A stretch of DNA of 64,000 nucleotides from Zoroaster sp. YZ-2022 (lineage: Eukaryota > Echinodermata > Asteroidea > Forcipulatida > Zoroasteridae): positions 47,237,473 to 47,301,472 of the forward strand of contig CM055821.1 of NCBI GenBank assembly GCA_029582265.1. The letters run 5' to 3'. The notes below the pieces were generated by a model. The model was not told the origin of the DNA. It saw only the letters and a list, made by a program, of their open reading frames with translations, and ran no database searches. Position numbers and translations under genes: made by a program. Position 1 is the stretch's first letter. Each line of letters opens with the position of its first letter. Below are positions 32,131 to 43,624 of this stretch, in pieces.

Positions 32131-32375
32131 GTCTCGAGGGTTTCTATACTGCTATACTGCTGCACCCAGCATTTGGAATGAACTACCGTCTGGTATCCGT
32201 CATGCTTCTTCATTGACTCAATTTAAAACATCTCTCAAGACTCATCTTCCTTCCTCCATGATTTTAGGCACTGTGTATTTTTAAATTGTACTTGCATCTC
32301 ACTGTAAAGCACTGATACCGTTTGTGTAAGAGCGCTATATAAATGCCTTCATTGTATTGTATTGTACTTGTATTG
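32131..32375 (+). mobile_element. L2/CR1-like LINE 3' end
   Basis: One frame reads WNELPSGIRHASSLTQFKTS then LKTHL, the usual C-terminal end of L2/CR1-type reverse transcriptases. It is followed by a GAGCGCTATATAAATG box and (TTGTA)n, the typical 3' end of such LINEs. The insertion truncates the Myb-like frame. Confidence 0.7.
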
Positions 32376-32634
32376 TACACTCACTGGCCATAAGTATTGC
32401 AACATCCCAAAAGTTCTGTTTGGAGAACTGTGTTACAATAATTTATTTTATTTTATTACACTACTTAAGACTTCTTGAAAGTGCCTGTGTTTTGAAGTCA
32501 ATGTTCTTTTTTACTGTTCTTGCTCGGAAATTATGTAATACACGATCGATGGAATCGGATTAAATGATCATCTCACCTGTTACTTGTAAAGTGCTATTTT
32601 GAGCATGTTGCAATACTTTTGGCCAGTGAGTGTA
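32376..32634. mobile_element. Tc1-type MITE, copy 2 (inverted)
   Basis: TACACTCACTGGCCATAAGT at the left, TTTGGCCAGTGAGTGTA at the right. The interior is the reverse complement of 10931-11192 throughout. It is inserted at a TA next to the LINE tail. Confidence 0.8.
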
Positions 32635-32842
32635 CCAGCAAATGAACACAATTGCATATGAAAGAATTGCAATTAAATTGTGATGACGGTTCTATTTTTA
32701 ATGAAGCCAATAATTGAATATAACACAGATCACCCTTCGGACTCGAACTTGTGACTCAGACTCAATGTTTGTGCAAATCAGCTGATGGTGGCCGGTAAGG
32801 GCATAACAATTAAATTGTTTACTAATTGTTTTGTAAAACTAC
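32635..32842. other. Non-coding sequence
   Basis: No supported feature. 'ccttcggactcgaacttg' near 32714 resembles a B box but lacks a matching A box. Confidence 0.35.
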
Positions 32843-34390
32843 ATAATTATTGGCCCGGGACTGTGGACCAGTGGAAACTTCCCTCACTGCTGTTACGAGA
32901 TGACGAAGGATGGATGCAGGATTAATCGTCTGCTCTTCATGGACGACCTGAAGTTGTTTGCGAAGAACGAGAAAGAGATTGATTCCTTGGTGCAGACTGT
33001 ACGGCATGAAGTTTGGTCTGGAGAAATGTGGTGTGATGACCATGAAGAGGGGTAAAAGGGTATACATTCAGATGGAATTGCTTTACCAGATGGCACACAA
33101 TTGAGGGCGTTGGGTGAAGAAGAAAGTTATAAGTATCTTGGAGTGCTTGAAGCAGATCACGTACTGCACGAGGAATCGAAAGAGAGACTTAAGAAATAGT
33201 ATTAAAAAAAGACGAGTGAAGAAGTGTTTGAAGTCTAAGCTGAATGGAGGGAATATGATAAAGGCGATCAACACTTGGGCTGTGTCACTAATGAGATACA
33301 GTGCGGGAATTGTCGAGTGGACTAAGGCAGATCTAGATGTTACTGACAGGAAAACGATGTACGGTATGTTACATCCACGGTCGAATGTCAGCAGACTCTA
33401 TCTACAGAGGGCGGAAGAGGGTTACTTAGTGTATCAGACAGCGTTAACATCGAGAGAAGGAGCTTGCAGTGTCATGTAAGTAGTACTCAGGAAAAGTTGT
33501 TGAATATTGCGCAGAAATACACGAAGGCAGACGAATTAGGTCCAAAGGAGTACAAGAATCAAAGAAGAGAAGAAAGAACACGAGATTGGCAGGAAAAACC
33601 ACTGCACGGCCGATTCCTGAGATGTACCGAAGAAGTGGCGAGTAGCAAGACTTGGGAATGGTTGATGAGAGGAGAACTAAAGAAAGAAACCGAGGGTCTG
33701 ATTACTGCAGCGCAAGACCAGTCTCTGCCGACGAATGTGATGAAGGCAAGGGTCGAGAAGTCAGATGTCTCTTCTATGTGCAGAATGTGCAATGCATGCA
33801 GCGGAGGAGACTGTATTCCACATTGTCAGCGAATGCAGAGTGCATGCTCAGACAGAGTACAAAGGCAGACACGACAAGTTGGCCAAGGTGATCCATTGGG
33901 ATTTGTGTAAGAAGTACGGTGTCAAAGTGTACGACCATGTGCCGAAAAATGTAGAAGAAACGGACCATGTCAAGATTCTCTGGGACTTCAACATCCAGAC
34001 AGATCATGTTATAGAACATAGACGGCTGGATGTTGTTGTCTTGGATAAGCATGAGAAGATGTGTCATCTTATCGATATAGCTGTGCCGGGTGATAGTAGA
34101 GTAGCATCGAAGGAGAATGAGAAGGTACAGAAATATCAGGATTTAGCGAGAGAGCTCCGCAAGCTGTGGCAAGTCAAGGTGAAGGTTATTCCCGTGGTAG
34201 TGGGAGCACTGGATACAATCCCGAAGGCGTTGGAGAAACATCTCAAGGAGATAGGAACATCTGTTAGAGTAGAATTACTACAGAAGGCGGCACTCTTAGG
34301 GACAGCAAGGATTCTGCGAAAGACACTTTTTATATTTCTTATCATGCTGTGCTAACGCGAAATAATAATAATATAATAATAATAATAAAT
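32843..34390 (+). pseudogene. R2-like (RLE-type) LINE, 5'-truncated and frameshifted
   Basis: From 32936 the RT active-site region reads LLFMDDLKLFAKNEKEIDSL. Later segments in shifted frames include EESYKYLGVLEADHVLHEES, NMIKAINTWAVSLMRYSAGI and WTKADLDVTDRKT, typical of R2/NeSL-like elements. Downstream a CRMCN..H.VSEC segment (CCHC-like knuckle, near 33776-33830) precedes a restriction-like endonuclease-type region (RRLDVVVLDKHEKMCHLIDI, then a KYQDLARE segment, in 33765-34355). At least three frameshifts separate the pieces. The element ends in (AATAAT)n near 34364-34393. RT upstream of FMDD is missing. Confidence 0.75.
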
Positions 34391-34393
34391 AAA

Positions 34394-34854
34394 AGATTTA
34401 TAGCCTATTTGTATAAACTAAAATAACTGTTTTGTATCAATACATTTGTATCCATGTGTTATAGGTAATGTATGTAGAAATGGATATTCAGAAGAAAAAA
34501 TAAATAAATAAATGCCAAATGGTCAACTTGTAATGTGAAAAATACTTTGTGCATGCTGATGGTATTTTTTTTCCCCCAAAAAATGTATTGTTTGTATGAG
34601 GTTCTGTCACTTTTAAAGAAAGTGAACTACTATCCAGTTCAACACTGAATAGATTAATCTGAATGCATTTTTTCAGACATTTCTCGTTAACGTTATTGTA
34701 AATATATTAGTGTATGCTTGCCTTTTTAACCATCGCCGTTTTTTCAGTTATGTTACTTGGTAGGTATACATTTACATGATTATTCCAGAAACAGAGCGTC
34801 GAATCTATCCCAACAATAAACCGTAGGTGAATAGTAATCTTAGGACTCTTCTCC
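34394..34854. other. AT-rich non-coding sequence
   Basis: No supported feature. Confidence 0.35.
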
Positions 34855-36825
34855 ACGAAACACAAGTTGCTTTAAGGAATGATGATTCACTGGAAAGGAA
34901 AAGGATACAACAAAAGATAAAGAAACTGACGGCGCTTTGTAAAAAAGATTATGCTGATAAAAATCGAACAGAAATTCAAATTGGGAAGCGTTAAACAAGT
35001 GTGGGACGGTATGAAAAAAATGTCAAAAAAGCTATGTCAAAAAAGGCTATGTCAAAAAAGCTGCCCAGGTTACAATTTCTGATGATGCCTTACGTCTGGC
35101 CAATGATTTGAATAAAATTTTCGTCCGCTATGATGAGCATGATTTTGCTTCAGTCAGAAATAATTTATCAGGACTTGTAAGAGATTCTATAAAGGAAGAG
35201 GACAGTACAGAGCTTATAGTCTCTCTGAAGTTGAAAAATCCCTTATGAATATTATGTGTGGTAAGGCTGCTGACTGGATGGACTATGTGGTACAATTCTC
35301 AAAGTTTGTTATAACTGGCTGCCGTTTTCACTTATTATTTCAATGGTCATTGGATTGTCAGGTAGTCCCAAAGATGTGGAAATCTTCTGTTGTCATCCCG
35401 ATTCCCAAAATTCCTAAACCAGTTTGTTTTATTGATTAGGCCTATAGACCTATAACACTTACGGCTATTCCAATGAAATGTTTGAGAAATGTATTAAATG
35501 TATGTTTATGGAACAGACTAAGGCTAGTCTGGATCCCTATCAATTTGCATACAGGGAAACAAGAGGTGTAGAAGACGCCGTCATTACCTTACTTCATAAG
35601 ATTTATGTTAACCTTGAGAACGCAGCATCTTATGCTAGAGTTCTATTTTTAGATTTGTCATCAGCTTTCAATACAATACAGGCTCATGTGTTGATGGAAA
35701 AATTGTAAATCATGGGAGTAAATCCAATTCTTAATTTATGGATTGGGGATTTTATGACGGGAAGGCAACAGAGAGTACGTTATAATAACATTGTATATCT
35801 GAATTTGTCATGTACAATACTGGTATACCCCCACAGGGATGTGCTCTATCACCCACATTGTTTACTTTATATTCGCATAATTTTAAATGTAGGCCTACAG
35901 ATTTATCATCTTGTTTTACCGTAAAGTATGCATATGATACCTGCCTTGTTGGAATAATTTCAAAGAATGATATTAGTGGGTATAAAGATAATGTGAACAG
36001 TTTTGTTGAATGGTGTAATGATCACTACCTCGTTCTCATGCTACCAAAACTAAGGAAATGATCTTTGATTTTAGGAAATCAAAGAGGGTTGACCACAAGT
36101 CTTTAAATATGCTGAATGTTGATGTGGATGTTGTCTCTGACTACAGATATTTGGGCATACACATCGACAATATGAGCTTAACTGGAAGTATAATACTGGG
36201 AAAGTCTAAGGGCAATCAACGCCTGCTTTTTCTAAGATGGATGAAATCTTTTAAAGTTCATAGTGACATTTTATTTTTTGTTTTACCAGGCTGTCATTCA
36301 ATCTGTGTTATCATTTTGTCGTATTGTATTGTACAATGGGCTCTCTCAAGACAACATTAGGAAATTGAATCGTATAATGAAATCAGCTAGTAGGGTGATT
36401 GGAGCTGATGTTAAACAGTTAGACTCGTTATGTAATGACGCTTTGGAAAAGAAATTCCTGACTATTAATTATATCAGAGGAAAACCACCCTCTCCATTCA
36501 GGTATTACTTTTAACAGGTCTGGCAGAATTCGATAGCCACGGGTGAACACAAAAAGGTTTAGGAATTCGTCTCTCCCATCAGCGATCAGACAGTGTAATA
36601 ACTCGTTGTCTATATTATAAAAATGCTATTCTAAGGGGTTGGGCTGGCAAAACAAATTGTATGATTGTATTTGAGCCTTTTTTTTATGTATTTAATCTTT
36701 AAATTTTTGTATAATTCTGTATTTTTTTTATTGATATTCTTGTTTTTAAATTGACTGGGAAAACAATTTTCATGTTTTTCATGACGAATTTAATAAATTG
36801 AATTGAAAATTGAATTGAATTGAAC
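34855..36825 (+). pseudogene. Rex1-like LINE, multiply frameshifted
   Basis: RT segments appear in order in different frames: YRPITLTAIPMKCFEKCIKC / DPYQFAYRETRGVEDAVITL / ARVLFLDLSSAFNTIQAHVL (35475-35708), MTGRQQRVRYN, PPQGCALSPTLFTLYSHNF and KYAYDTCLVGIIS (35810-36060), then YRYLGIHID and NIRKLNRIMKSASRVIGADV (to 36514). The catalytic YADD is changed to YAYD. A 3' UTR of about 280 bp ends in (TTGAA)n at about 36798-36825, the tail type of Rex1/Babar LINEs. At least six stops or frameshifts are present. Confidence 0.75.
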
Positions 36826-37640
36826 ATAAACCTTAACACTAATGTAATGATTATCAAAACTAATGCAGTAAAGGATAATGTGACATAGTTTTGTGACGGT
36901 ACCACTGGTACTGTCCAGACAGCCGCTGGGAAACCTTCCAGACGGCCGCCGGAACTTTCCAGACTGCCGCCGGAGCATGGAACAATTAATGGATAGCGGA
37001 ATTGCCAGAACAGATGGTTGTACTACTGGCGTGAGATTTTGAGGTGCGGGATACGCGTGAAAAATTCCCCTATAATTCATAGTTTATGTTTTACTCGTTA
37101 CTAACGTTAACTGATGTTTATATATTGTATTTTAACGACAGCATTGAAATACACGTATCAAATTGTAAATTGTAAAAACCCAGGTAGAACTTAGCTTGAC
37201 GTAATGTATTTATTTATTTAGATCATTTTACAGGCAGTACACAAAAATATACAATTCATCAATTATTTAATTTAATTAAACATGCACATCTCAATTCATT
37301 TAAAAAATAAACATGTACATCAAAATAGAGGGGGGAGGGGGCTAGAAAAACAAACTAGTCCCTCATGTAGAACCGCACCTGCAAACGACGGCCTGGGGTG
37401 ATATACTTGGACAGTAAACTGCCCAACGTTGTAGATGCTAGAGGGTTACAGTGTCCACAAAACAACTTTTGTGGCTTCTGGTTATAGCGCCCTCAGGACA
37501 AAGATACTGACAATTGTAGTTAACCAATATATATTTGTTTAATTTTATAGAAATCAACCACGTTCGTCCTGAAGAAAAAAAACATATTAATTTGATTATC
37601 TGGTAATTATTCATTTTAAGTAAACGTGAAAATTTCAGCT
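36826..37640. other. Non-coding; short GCCGCCGGA repeats and a possible LINE tail
   Basis: Three near-copies of TTCCAGACNGCCGCYGGA lie at 36914-36975. 37205-37345 (with a 'taaataaata' run on the minus strand and a weakly LINE-like flank) may be another LINE 3' end on the minus strand, but this is weak. Confidence 0.3.
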
Positions 37641-37642
37641 TA

Positions 37643-37765
37643 TTACCAGGCGCAGATCCGGGGGCCGCGGGGCCACGTGCCCCCGGGTAAATTGAGTAAA
37701 AAAAATTAAAAAATTAAAAAAAGAGGGGGAGGTCAGAGAAAAGGAGGAGTAGCCTAAAAAAAATA
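37643..37765 (+). repeat. hAT-like terminus CAGGCGCAGATCCGGG
   Basis: CAGGCGCAGATCCGGGGGCC begins a GC-rich end followed by A-rich sequence. It matches the inverted CAGGCGCGGATCCAGG end at 45269-45284. Only one end is visible. Confidence 0.4.
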
Positions 37766-37999
37766 CCGGCGACAATATTAAACATCTGCTGTGTCTACTT
37801 TTGGCATAAAATAAATAACGGCTCAGTCTCTATTTTTACCGGGTATAAAGTAGGTCGATTAATTAAAACACTATTATTTGGCCTGTGGCCATAATGTTTT
37901 TAGCTGCGGATACGGGATAGCAGCATCTCAACAAAATTATGGTCGTATCATCTCTCCGTTAGTTACTAGTTAGTAAGTTTTGTTTATAGGCCTGCTTCA

Positions 38000-38082
38000 A
38001 ACGTCGAACTTTTGCCGTATCTAATTCAAATAATGACCCAAAAATTTACATTATTTGAATTAGACACGACAGAAAGTCGACG
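38000..38082. repeat. Near-perfect palindrome, about 32-bp arms
   Basis: TCTAATTCAAATAATG and CATTATTTGAATTAGA form the core arms around a 15-nt loop, and pairing extends outward with a few mismatches (GTCGAACTTT.. / ..AAAGTCGAC). No TSD is identified. Confidence 0.6.
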
Positions 38083-38107
38083 TTTAAAGCAACTGACTTC
38101 TGCCGTA

Positions 38108-38330
38108 AGTTCGACAGGCAGGTCTTGCCGCTCTGAACGCCAGCTCGTCTCTGGACTCTTTCAAGCGAAGAGATGTTTTTGGTGATATGGGGTTTCCAAG
38201 CAGTGCTCCCATATCAAAGATGTGGTCTAACCAGTGTGAAGTATAATTTCTCTTCGATGGACTTTCAGGCCAGTCTCGGCCCTAGCCCTTAGCAATCTTC
38301 TGAGGAACTGATTGATTTATTTTAGTCAAC
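38108..38330 (-). pseudogene. CR1/L2-like RT C-terminal fragment
   Basis: Minus-strand frame: KLYFTLVRPHL, stop, YGSTAWKPHITKNISSLERV then QRRAG. This is the conserved 'Y..LVRP.LEYGS..W.P......LE.VQRRA' segment of CR1/L2/Jockey-type LINEs. A fragment with an in-frame stop. Confidence 0.65.
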
Positions 38331-39116
38331 CCATTCGTGAAGACAATTTTCCTCCACGAATTTAGTTAATGGAGATGACTTCATAAAGTTTAACACAGCC
38401 TCATTATGGAAATTAATTGATTGCAGTTTCTTTTATATTATATTTGATTTTCCACAGAAGCTTCGGTGATAAAAATATCCAAGGATGTGTCTCATAAAAG
38501 GTTGATAAAAAAGGATTAAAAATTAAGGGTGCAGAGTAAAAAATAAAGCCACCATCCAAGGTGAACAGCGCCTTCAGTTTGGTGTACTGTCATTATTGAG
38601 AAAAGTGGATTTTTTGTATCAATTTCCAATGATGATTATAGTGACTTTTTTTCAAATACTTCCCATAATTAGTTAGTCTACATTTCGTTTGCAATCGGTA
38701 GTCTGTGATCGAGTGCAAAGCAAGCTAGTCTGGTTTCTTGACCCGATTCCTCCACGTCTATAAATTGTTCCGTTTCGTCTGAAGAAGGGTCTGGGTACCG
38801 TGTAGAAATTACAATCGCCGATGTCAATTTACTGTCGGATTCTACGCCAGTACACATAGGCCTGCGAAGTACGATGAGTCTTGCAGCTGATCTGCCGATG
38901 GTTTTAACACAGGGCAAGGAACAGTATGAAATCAAGCCCTTTTCTTGAAAATTTCAACTGGACTGAATTAAAACCAAGAAAAATTCCGGATAAATTAAAA
39001 CTGAAGTCAAAAACTGCAAATTAAATGCCAAAAATCGGGGAGGGAGAAACTTATATTGTTGTAGTCATGACATCGCTAAAATAATGGCTAAAATTAATGG
39101 CTAAAATAATAATATA
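38331..39116. other. Non-coding sequence
   Basis: AT-rich. A minus-strand open frame at 38678-38935 has no recognisable motif. Confidence 0.35.
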
Positions 39117-39200
39117 TACAGTGTGTCTAAAAAAAAAATGCAAACACAATTTAACGGAATGCCAGACGTAGAATGAGTAACCAGCATAGATAATATAGGT

Positions 39201-39607
39201 AATAATAATAATAATAATAATAATAATGTGAACATTTATATAGCGCTCAAACACAGAAGAAACTGGTATCAGAGCGCTTAACAAAATACAAGGAACAAAC
39301 TATACAACTACAAAAACCCAAAACAAAAACAATTAAAATAGAAAAGTCTTAAGATCTTTCTTGAACTTTGTTAATGATGTAGTGTGACGGATGTAGTGAG
39401 GCAAGTTATTCCATAGCATAGGACCAGCAGCATAAAAACCCTTGTCACCAGATTGAGTGTTGGTTTTAGGCACCGTAACTAGTCTATCATCATTGCCTGA
39501 GCGAAGTCCGGATTTCCTAGATTTGTAGGGAATGATGAGGTCTGAAAGATACGTTGGTGCCTGTTTGGTGAAACATTTGTATACAACAGTTAAAATCTTA
39601 AACACAA
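39201..39607 (-). mobile_element. L2-like LINE 3' end inserted in the mariner TIR
   Basis: Minus-strand frame: HIVFKILTVVYKCFTKQAPT then YLSDL, and further AAGPMLWNNLPHYIRHTTSL then TKFKKDLKTFLF, the C-terminal end of L2/CR1-type RTs. It is followed by a GCGCTATATAAATG box (39236-39250) and (TTATTA)n at 39201-39228. The mariner TIR resumes at 'tatggtttgaaag'. 5'-truncated. Confidence 0.8.
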
Positions 39608-39842
39608 TATGGTTTGAAAGATACACCTTTCCACTTTAAAATGAGACATCAAACGTCCAAATCTGATAATTTTTGACAGAGTTATGAGTACTTTTCCAAG
39701 AGAGGTCAAATTGACGATGGGACCAAGTTTTCAATTTTAGGCATTGGGACAAAGGTAGCCTAATTGCCTCTGTGTGGATAATTGCCTAGCCTACAAAAAT
39801 GTGTTTAGCGAGTAAACACAATTCTAAACACTTTCTTGCTAT

Positions 39843-40344
39843 TGTAACACTGGAATGATGTTACCGGAGCTGGCCGCTGTAGTTAGGAAAGTATAGAGAT
39901 CTAGTGAAGACAAATAAGATACTCTGTGGAGACTTCTCTTTGGGCTAAATACAGGATTTTATTAATCTTACTGTAGGGCTATACAAAGAGGTACACTTGT
40001 AGAGAGGTAGCGTAGAGTACAAGAGAGGAATGCAAGACCGAGCCAGAGGTTGATACATGGCATTTATATATACACAAAACTAGTCACTGACATGATCAGT
40101 GAGTGTAGTCTAATACTAGGGAAAAGACATAAAATAGTATGGCCAGACAGCCAGTCTGTTGGACTGGACATAGGGGTGGCCATTGACAGGATTTATTAAG
40201 ATTAATGGGTACTATAAGAAGATGGACCTGTACATAAGTTAATTGGATAATAGGACACCTGTTTTCCGGTGTAATACTGTGTGGTCTGTAAGACCATGGA
40301 GGAAGATGGTAAGACTGTGTGGTCTTACCAGATTGTAGCTTACA
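39843..40344 (-). repeat. 3' LTR of the gag-only element
   Basis: 502 bp. In sense orientation it holds a TATA-like GTATATATAAATG (40061-40073) and AATAAAATCC (about 39955-39964) as likely polyadenylation signal. It carries an extra 20-bp stretch around 'ccatggaggaagatgg' relative to the other LTR. Confidence 0.9.
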
Positions 40345-40889
40345 TTACTTTCATCTGGGGGAAGAAAATGTCCTCATTTTCAAAACGTGAGAATTAAAAT
40401 AAAACACAAGAATTAAGAATTATGCTGATAAAATAATCCATGGGAAAGCGGAAATGGAAAACTAAATAAAAATAACTCAAACCATGCTTGCAAAAAGAAA
40501 AATGTGGATACATGGACTAAGAATAAATCAAGGTTGAAAGTGAAAATAATTAAAAGAAACCTCATAAAACACATTTAAATCACCTGAAAGGCATTACGCA
40601 AACCAAAATGAAATTATGTGAACAATGTAGTGAACAAACAAAATGTGGCAAGTGAACTGTTCAACAAATACATAAATACTTAACTTTATCCAGTGATAAA
40701 TAAAAGTAATAAATTTAACCGAATAATAGAACGCAGGGCACTAAATATGTAGTAAAAGATAAAACACAATACAGCAGTTACATTATACCATGATTATACT
40801 AAAAACAACAGGTCACCATTCCAATACAAACAGAGTAACAACCGACATGGTAAAATGAATAAACCCGCACACTGGCACACCACAAATTA
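40345..40889 (-). other. Internal non-coding part of the LTR element
   Basis: A-rich on the + strand, with no pol similarity in any frame. No convincing polypurine tract is visible next to the 3' LTR. Confidence 0.5.
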
Positions 40890-41791
40890 CTAATCACGGC
40901 TAGGGTAGCGGTCCCGGCTGTGGACATAGCGATCACGACTGCCAGGGGCACGGGAGTGTGCATTATTAATATCGGATTGGGAATCGTACCGTAGTATGTA
41001 TCGCGGCGAGAACGGGGATGGGGGCTATTGGAACGGTGAGCAGGGGCACGAGTAGGAGAGGGAGAATATGCGCGGCGGCGGGGATGGTCATGTGATGGGA
41101 GGTTATCCAACTTTAAATCAAGCTTCTGGAGGAGGGCCAGAAGGGAATTCTCCACGGAATTAACAGAGGGGGAGGGAGCACCAAGGAAATTAGGAATGGC
41201 GGGGGAAGTGATGGTAGGGGTTAGGGTGGCGGGGTTAGTTAAAGATAAATCAATGCGGCTGGCATCATGGGCGCGCTCAACCTGAACTGCGATGCGCAGA
41301 GCAGCATCCAGAGTCGTCATACCTTGCTCATGGATCTTAAGTTGGAGGTAAGGGGAAAGCCCGGCGACAAAGCGGCGAAATTTTTCGCCATCCTTTGCTT
41401 TTTTTCCATATTCCGGAAAAGCTTCTAAACACAATCTAGTAATTTCGGCCGCAAAAACTTCAAGGGGTTCGTTTGGCATGCGCGGGCGGCGGGCATTGAT
41501 GCAGCATTGAAATTGACGGATAGATTGATGTTGTGTGAATACTGAACTAAGGGCTGCTTTTACCTGATCATAATCTGCTTTTACATTGTCGGAAAGACCA
41601 TTCCACAATGTAAAAGCAGCACCGCTCAATCTAGTAGGCAATAAGGAGGACAAGTGGACGTGTGCAGGGTGTGAGTTGGCTTTGACGGCCACCTCAAAAC
41701 GACGGCACCATAACTTAAATTCTTCAGTGCCATCACCGGCAAAAGGGGCAGGAAGTTCAGCTTTGATGTAGGGAAGCTGTGGAGTAGTCAT
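40890..41791 (-). pseudogene. Gag-like protein of the LTR element (late frameshift)
   Basis: Start chosen at 41791 (MTTPQLPYIKAELPAPFAGD); the frame is open further upstream but that part is hydrophobic and low-complexity. A retrotransposon gag-type core follows (TEEFKLWCRRFEVAVKA, LSGAAFTLWNGLSDNVKADY, FAAEITRLCLEAFP, FRRFVAGLSPYLQLKIHEQG), then an Arg/Ser/Pro-rich tail (PTRAPAHRSNSPHPRSRRD). Near 40990 the reading shifts: the arginine-rich tail continues in another frame to a TAG at 40890-40892, while the original frame runs to 40799 with unrelated sequence. No CCHC knuckle is seen. Confidence 0.7.
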
Positions 41792-42925
41792 GGTAGTGGA
41801 AGGGGTGGAGCTACTGGGTGTGGTTGGTGGGGGGGGGGGGACATGAACAGGCACAAGTAAACTAACCAACCAAAATATTGTGAGAAATAATAATAAACCG
41901 ACAAATAATATGAACAAGAAGAAAAAATAGTGAAAGCGCGTGAATGGGCACAATAAGAAACAAAAAAATCAAAGAATACAAAGCGAAGTCATGAAATGTA
42001 GTCAACCGGTTAAATAACGGGAAACTTGCGGATCAACAGTACTAGCGCAATCAAGCACAATAAAATACAAAATATAGAAAAGAACAATGAAAATTTAGAA
42101 ATACGACAGTAATAAATGGGATAATTGAACTTGCGTTGCGTTGACTGGCATGGTGCTGCTGATCAAAGACGGCAGTAGGGCTGGGTGGCAACACAAGATG
42201 AAAGTGTCGTAGTCACAGAAAAAGTCTGAAGAACTCGAAGAAATGGGCAGAGAGAAGAAACTAGGGTCAGCACACTGGAAAGCGCACACACACACCAAAT
42301 GCGGGCATGTCCGGAGAAAAGAACATGAACAGCAAAGCAGCCTGGAATCCAAGGATTTGGTGAAGCTCCGAAAATACAGCAACAGTCCGGAAAATACGGA
42401 GGAGGCAACGAAGAATAAAAAGTCTGAAGACAGGCGCGAAGAACAAACAGGAAAATAAGATACAGTGACGACTGGCAGAAATGGCGAGTTTGTTCGTGAA
42501 GATGGAGAATCGATCAATCCGTAGAGATGAGGGGAAATAGTTTGATGCTTGGAGAAGAGAACAGGAAGACGTCAGGAGGGAGGATCACAGGAAAAGATGA
42601 CAAAAGCAGGCGAACCGTCAGCTGACTTGTTGTAAACATGGGCTGAAAATGGTTGGCTGGTGAGCACTGGTTACAGCTCGTTGGAAGGCGGCTGAAAAAA
42701 AGTTCACCTTGGCTAAGGAGGCGGTGGGAAAATAGGCGACATCCACCGTACACATAGAAGTAGCAGGCAAAACTGAAATTAGTTCACCTCGACGATCGGT
42801 GTCCAACTAGCTCTGGCGAGCAAGGAGGCGAAACCACAAGGGGAAATGTTCGGCACACAAAGAAAGCATGCACACCAAGTGTGCAAATCGATGGCTTCGG
42901 GCGGGTAAAAACTGCTGCTACCACA
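41792..42925 (-). other. 5' leader of the LTR element with primer-binding site
   Basis: About 1.1 kb between the 5' LTR and gag. The primer-binding site (TGGTAGCAG in sense) is at 42915-42923. A G/C run at 41824-41840 on the + strand is simple sequence. Other open frames here lack motifs. Confidence 0.6.
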
Positions 42926-43403
42926 TGTAACACTGGAATGATGTTACCGGAGCTGGCCGCTGTAGTTAGGAAAGTATAGAGATCTAGTGAAGACAAATAA
43001 GATACTCTGTGGAGACTTCTCTTTGGGCTAACAGGATTTTATTAATCTTACTGTAGGGCTATACAAAGAGGTACACTTGTAGAGAGGTAGCGTAGAGTAC
43101 AAGAGAGGAATGCAAGACCGAGCCAGAGGTTGATACATGGCATTTATATATACACAAAACTAGTCACTGACATGATCAGTGAGTGTAGTCTAATACTAGG
43201 GAAAAGACATAAAATAGTATGGCCAGACAGCCAGTCTGTTGGACTGGACATAGGGGTGGCCATTGACAGGATTTATTAAGATTAATGGGTACTATAAGAA
43301 GATGGACCTGTACATAAGTTAATTGGATAATAGGACACCTGTTTTCCGGTGTAATACTGTGTGGTCTGTAAGACTGTGTGGTCTTAACAGATTGTAGCTT
43401 ACA
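42926..43403 (-). repeat. 5' LTR of the gag-only element
   Basis: 478 bp, same boundaries and promoter-like TATATATAAATG as the other LTR. Confidence 0.9.
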
Positions 43404-43405
43404 CT

Positions 43406-43533
43406 ATCAGTTTGTAAACATGTTTACATGCTAAACATTTTAGCATGAGGACGGATAGTGTTTAGCCAATGAAAATTGATGTTTAGGAATTGGACATGTG
43501 CGTTCAGCTAGTAAACATGTTTACAAACTGATA
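43406..43533. mobile_element. 128-bp MITE, TCAGTTTGTAAACATG ends at TA
   Basis: TA then TCAGTTTGTAAACATGTTTA at the left is perfectly inverted at the right (TAAACATGTTTACAAACTGA then TA). An internal GCTAAACATTTTAGC also folds. The LTR element's CTAT target overlaps its left border. Confidence 0.65.
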
Positions 43534-43624
43534 CCAAGAAACAGTTTTTTAGAGTATTATGTAATGTGCTTAATTAACTTGTGCAACTGTGTACTGTCAA
43601 TTCATTTTTCGTCAAACATTGATC

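Larger units (their letters stand above)
39843..43403 (-). mobile_element. LTR retrotransposon, gag-only (Gypsy-like), minus orientation
   Basis: Two LTRs (39843-40344, 502 bp; 42926-43403, 478 bp) start TGTAACACTGG and end AGCTTACA. They are nearly identical apart from two indels (4 and about 20 bp). The flanks share CTAT (39839-39842 and 43404-43407). In sense (minus) reading the right LTR is 5'. Two bases after it is TGGTAGCAG (42915-42923), complementary to the 3' end of initiator-Met tRNA as I know it. A gag frame follows (40890-41791). No protease, RT, RNase H or integrase sequence is present in the 3.56 kb, so this copy depends on another element. Confidence 0.85.

Noticed and set aside
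40345..40798. Remnant pol gene in the LTR element
   Set aside because: All frames checked by eye for RT, RNase H, protease and integrase motifs; none seen.
42095..42753. Minus-strand frames in the LTR element leader
   Set aside because: Serine/phenylalanine-rich low-complexity translation with no gag or pol similarity.
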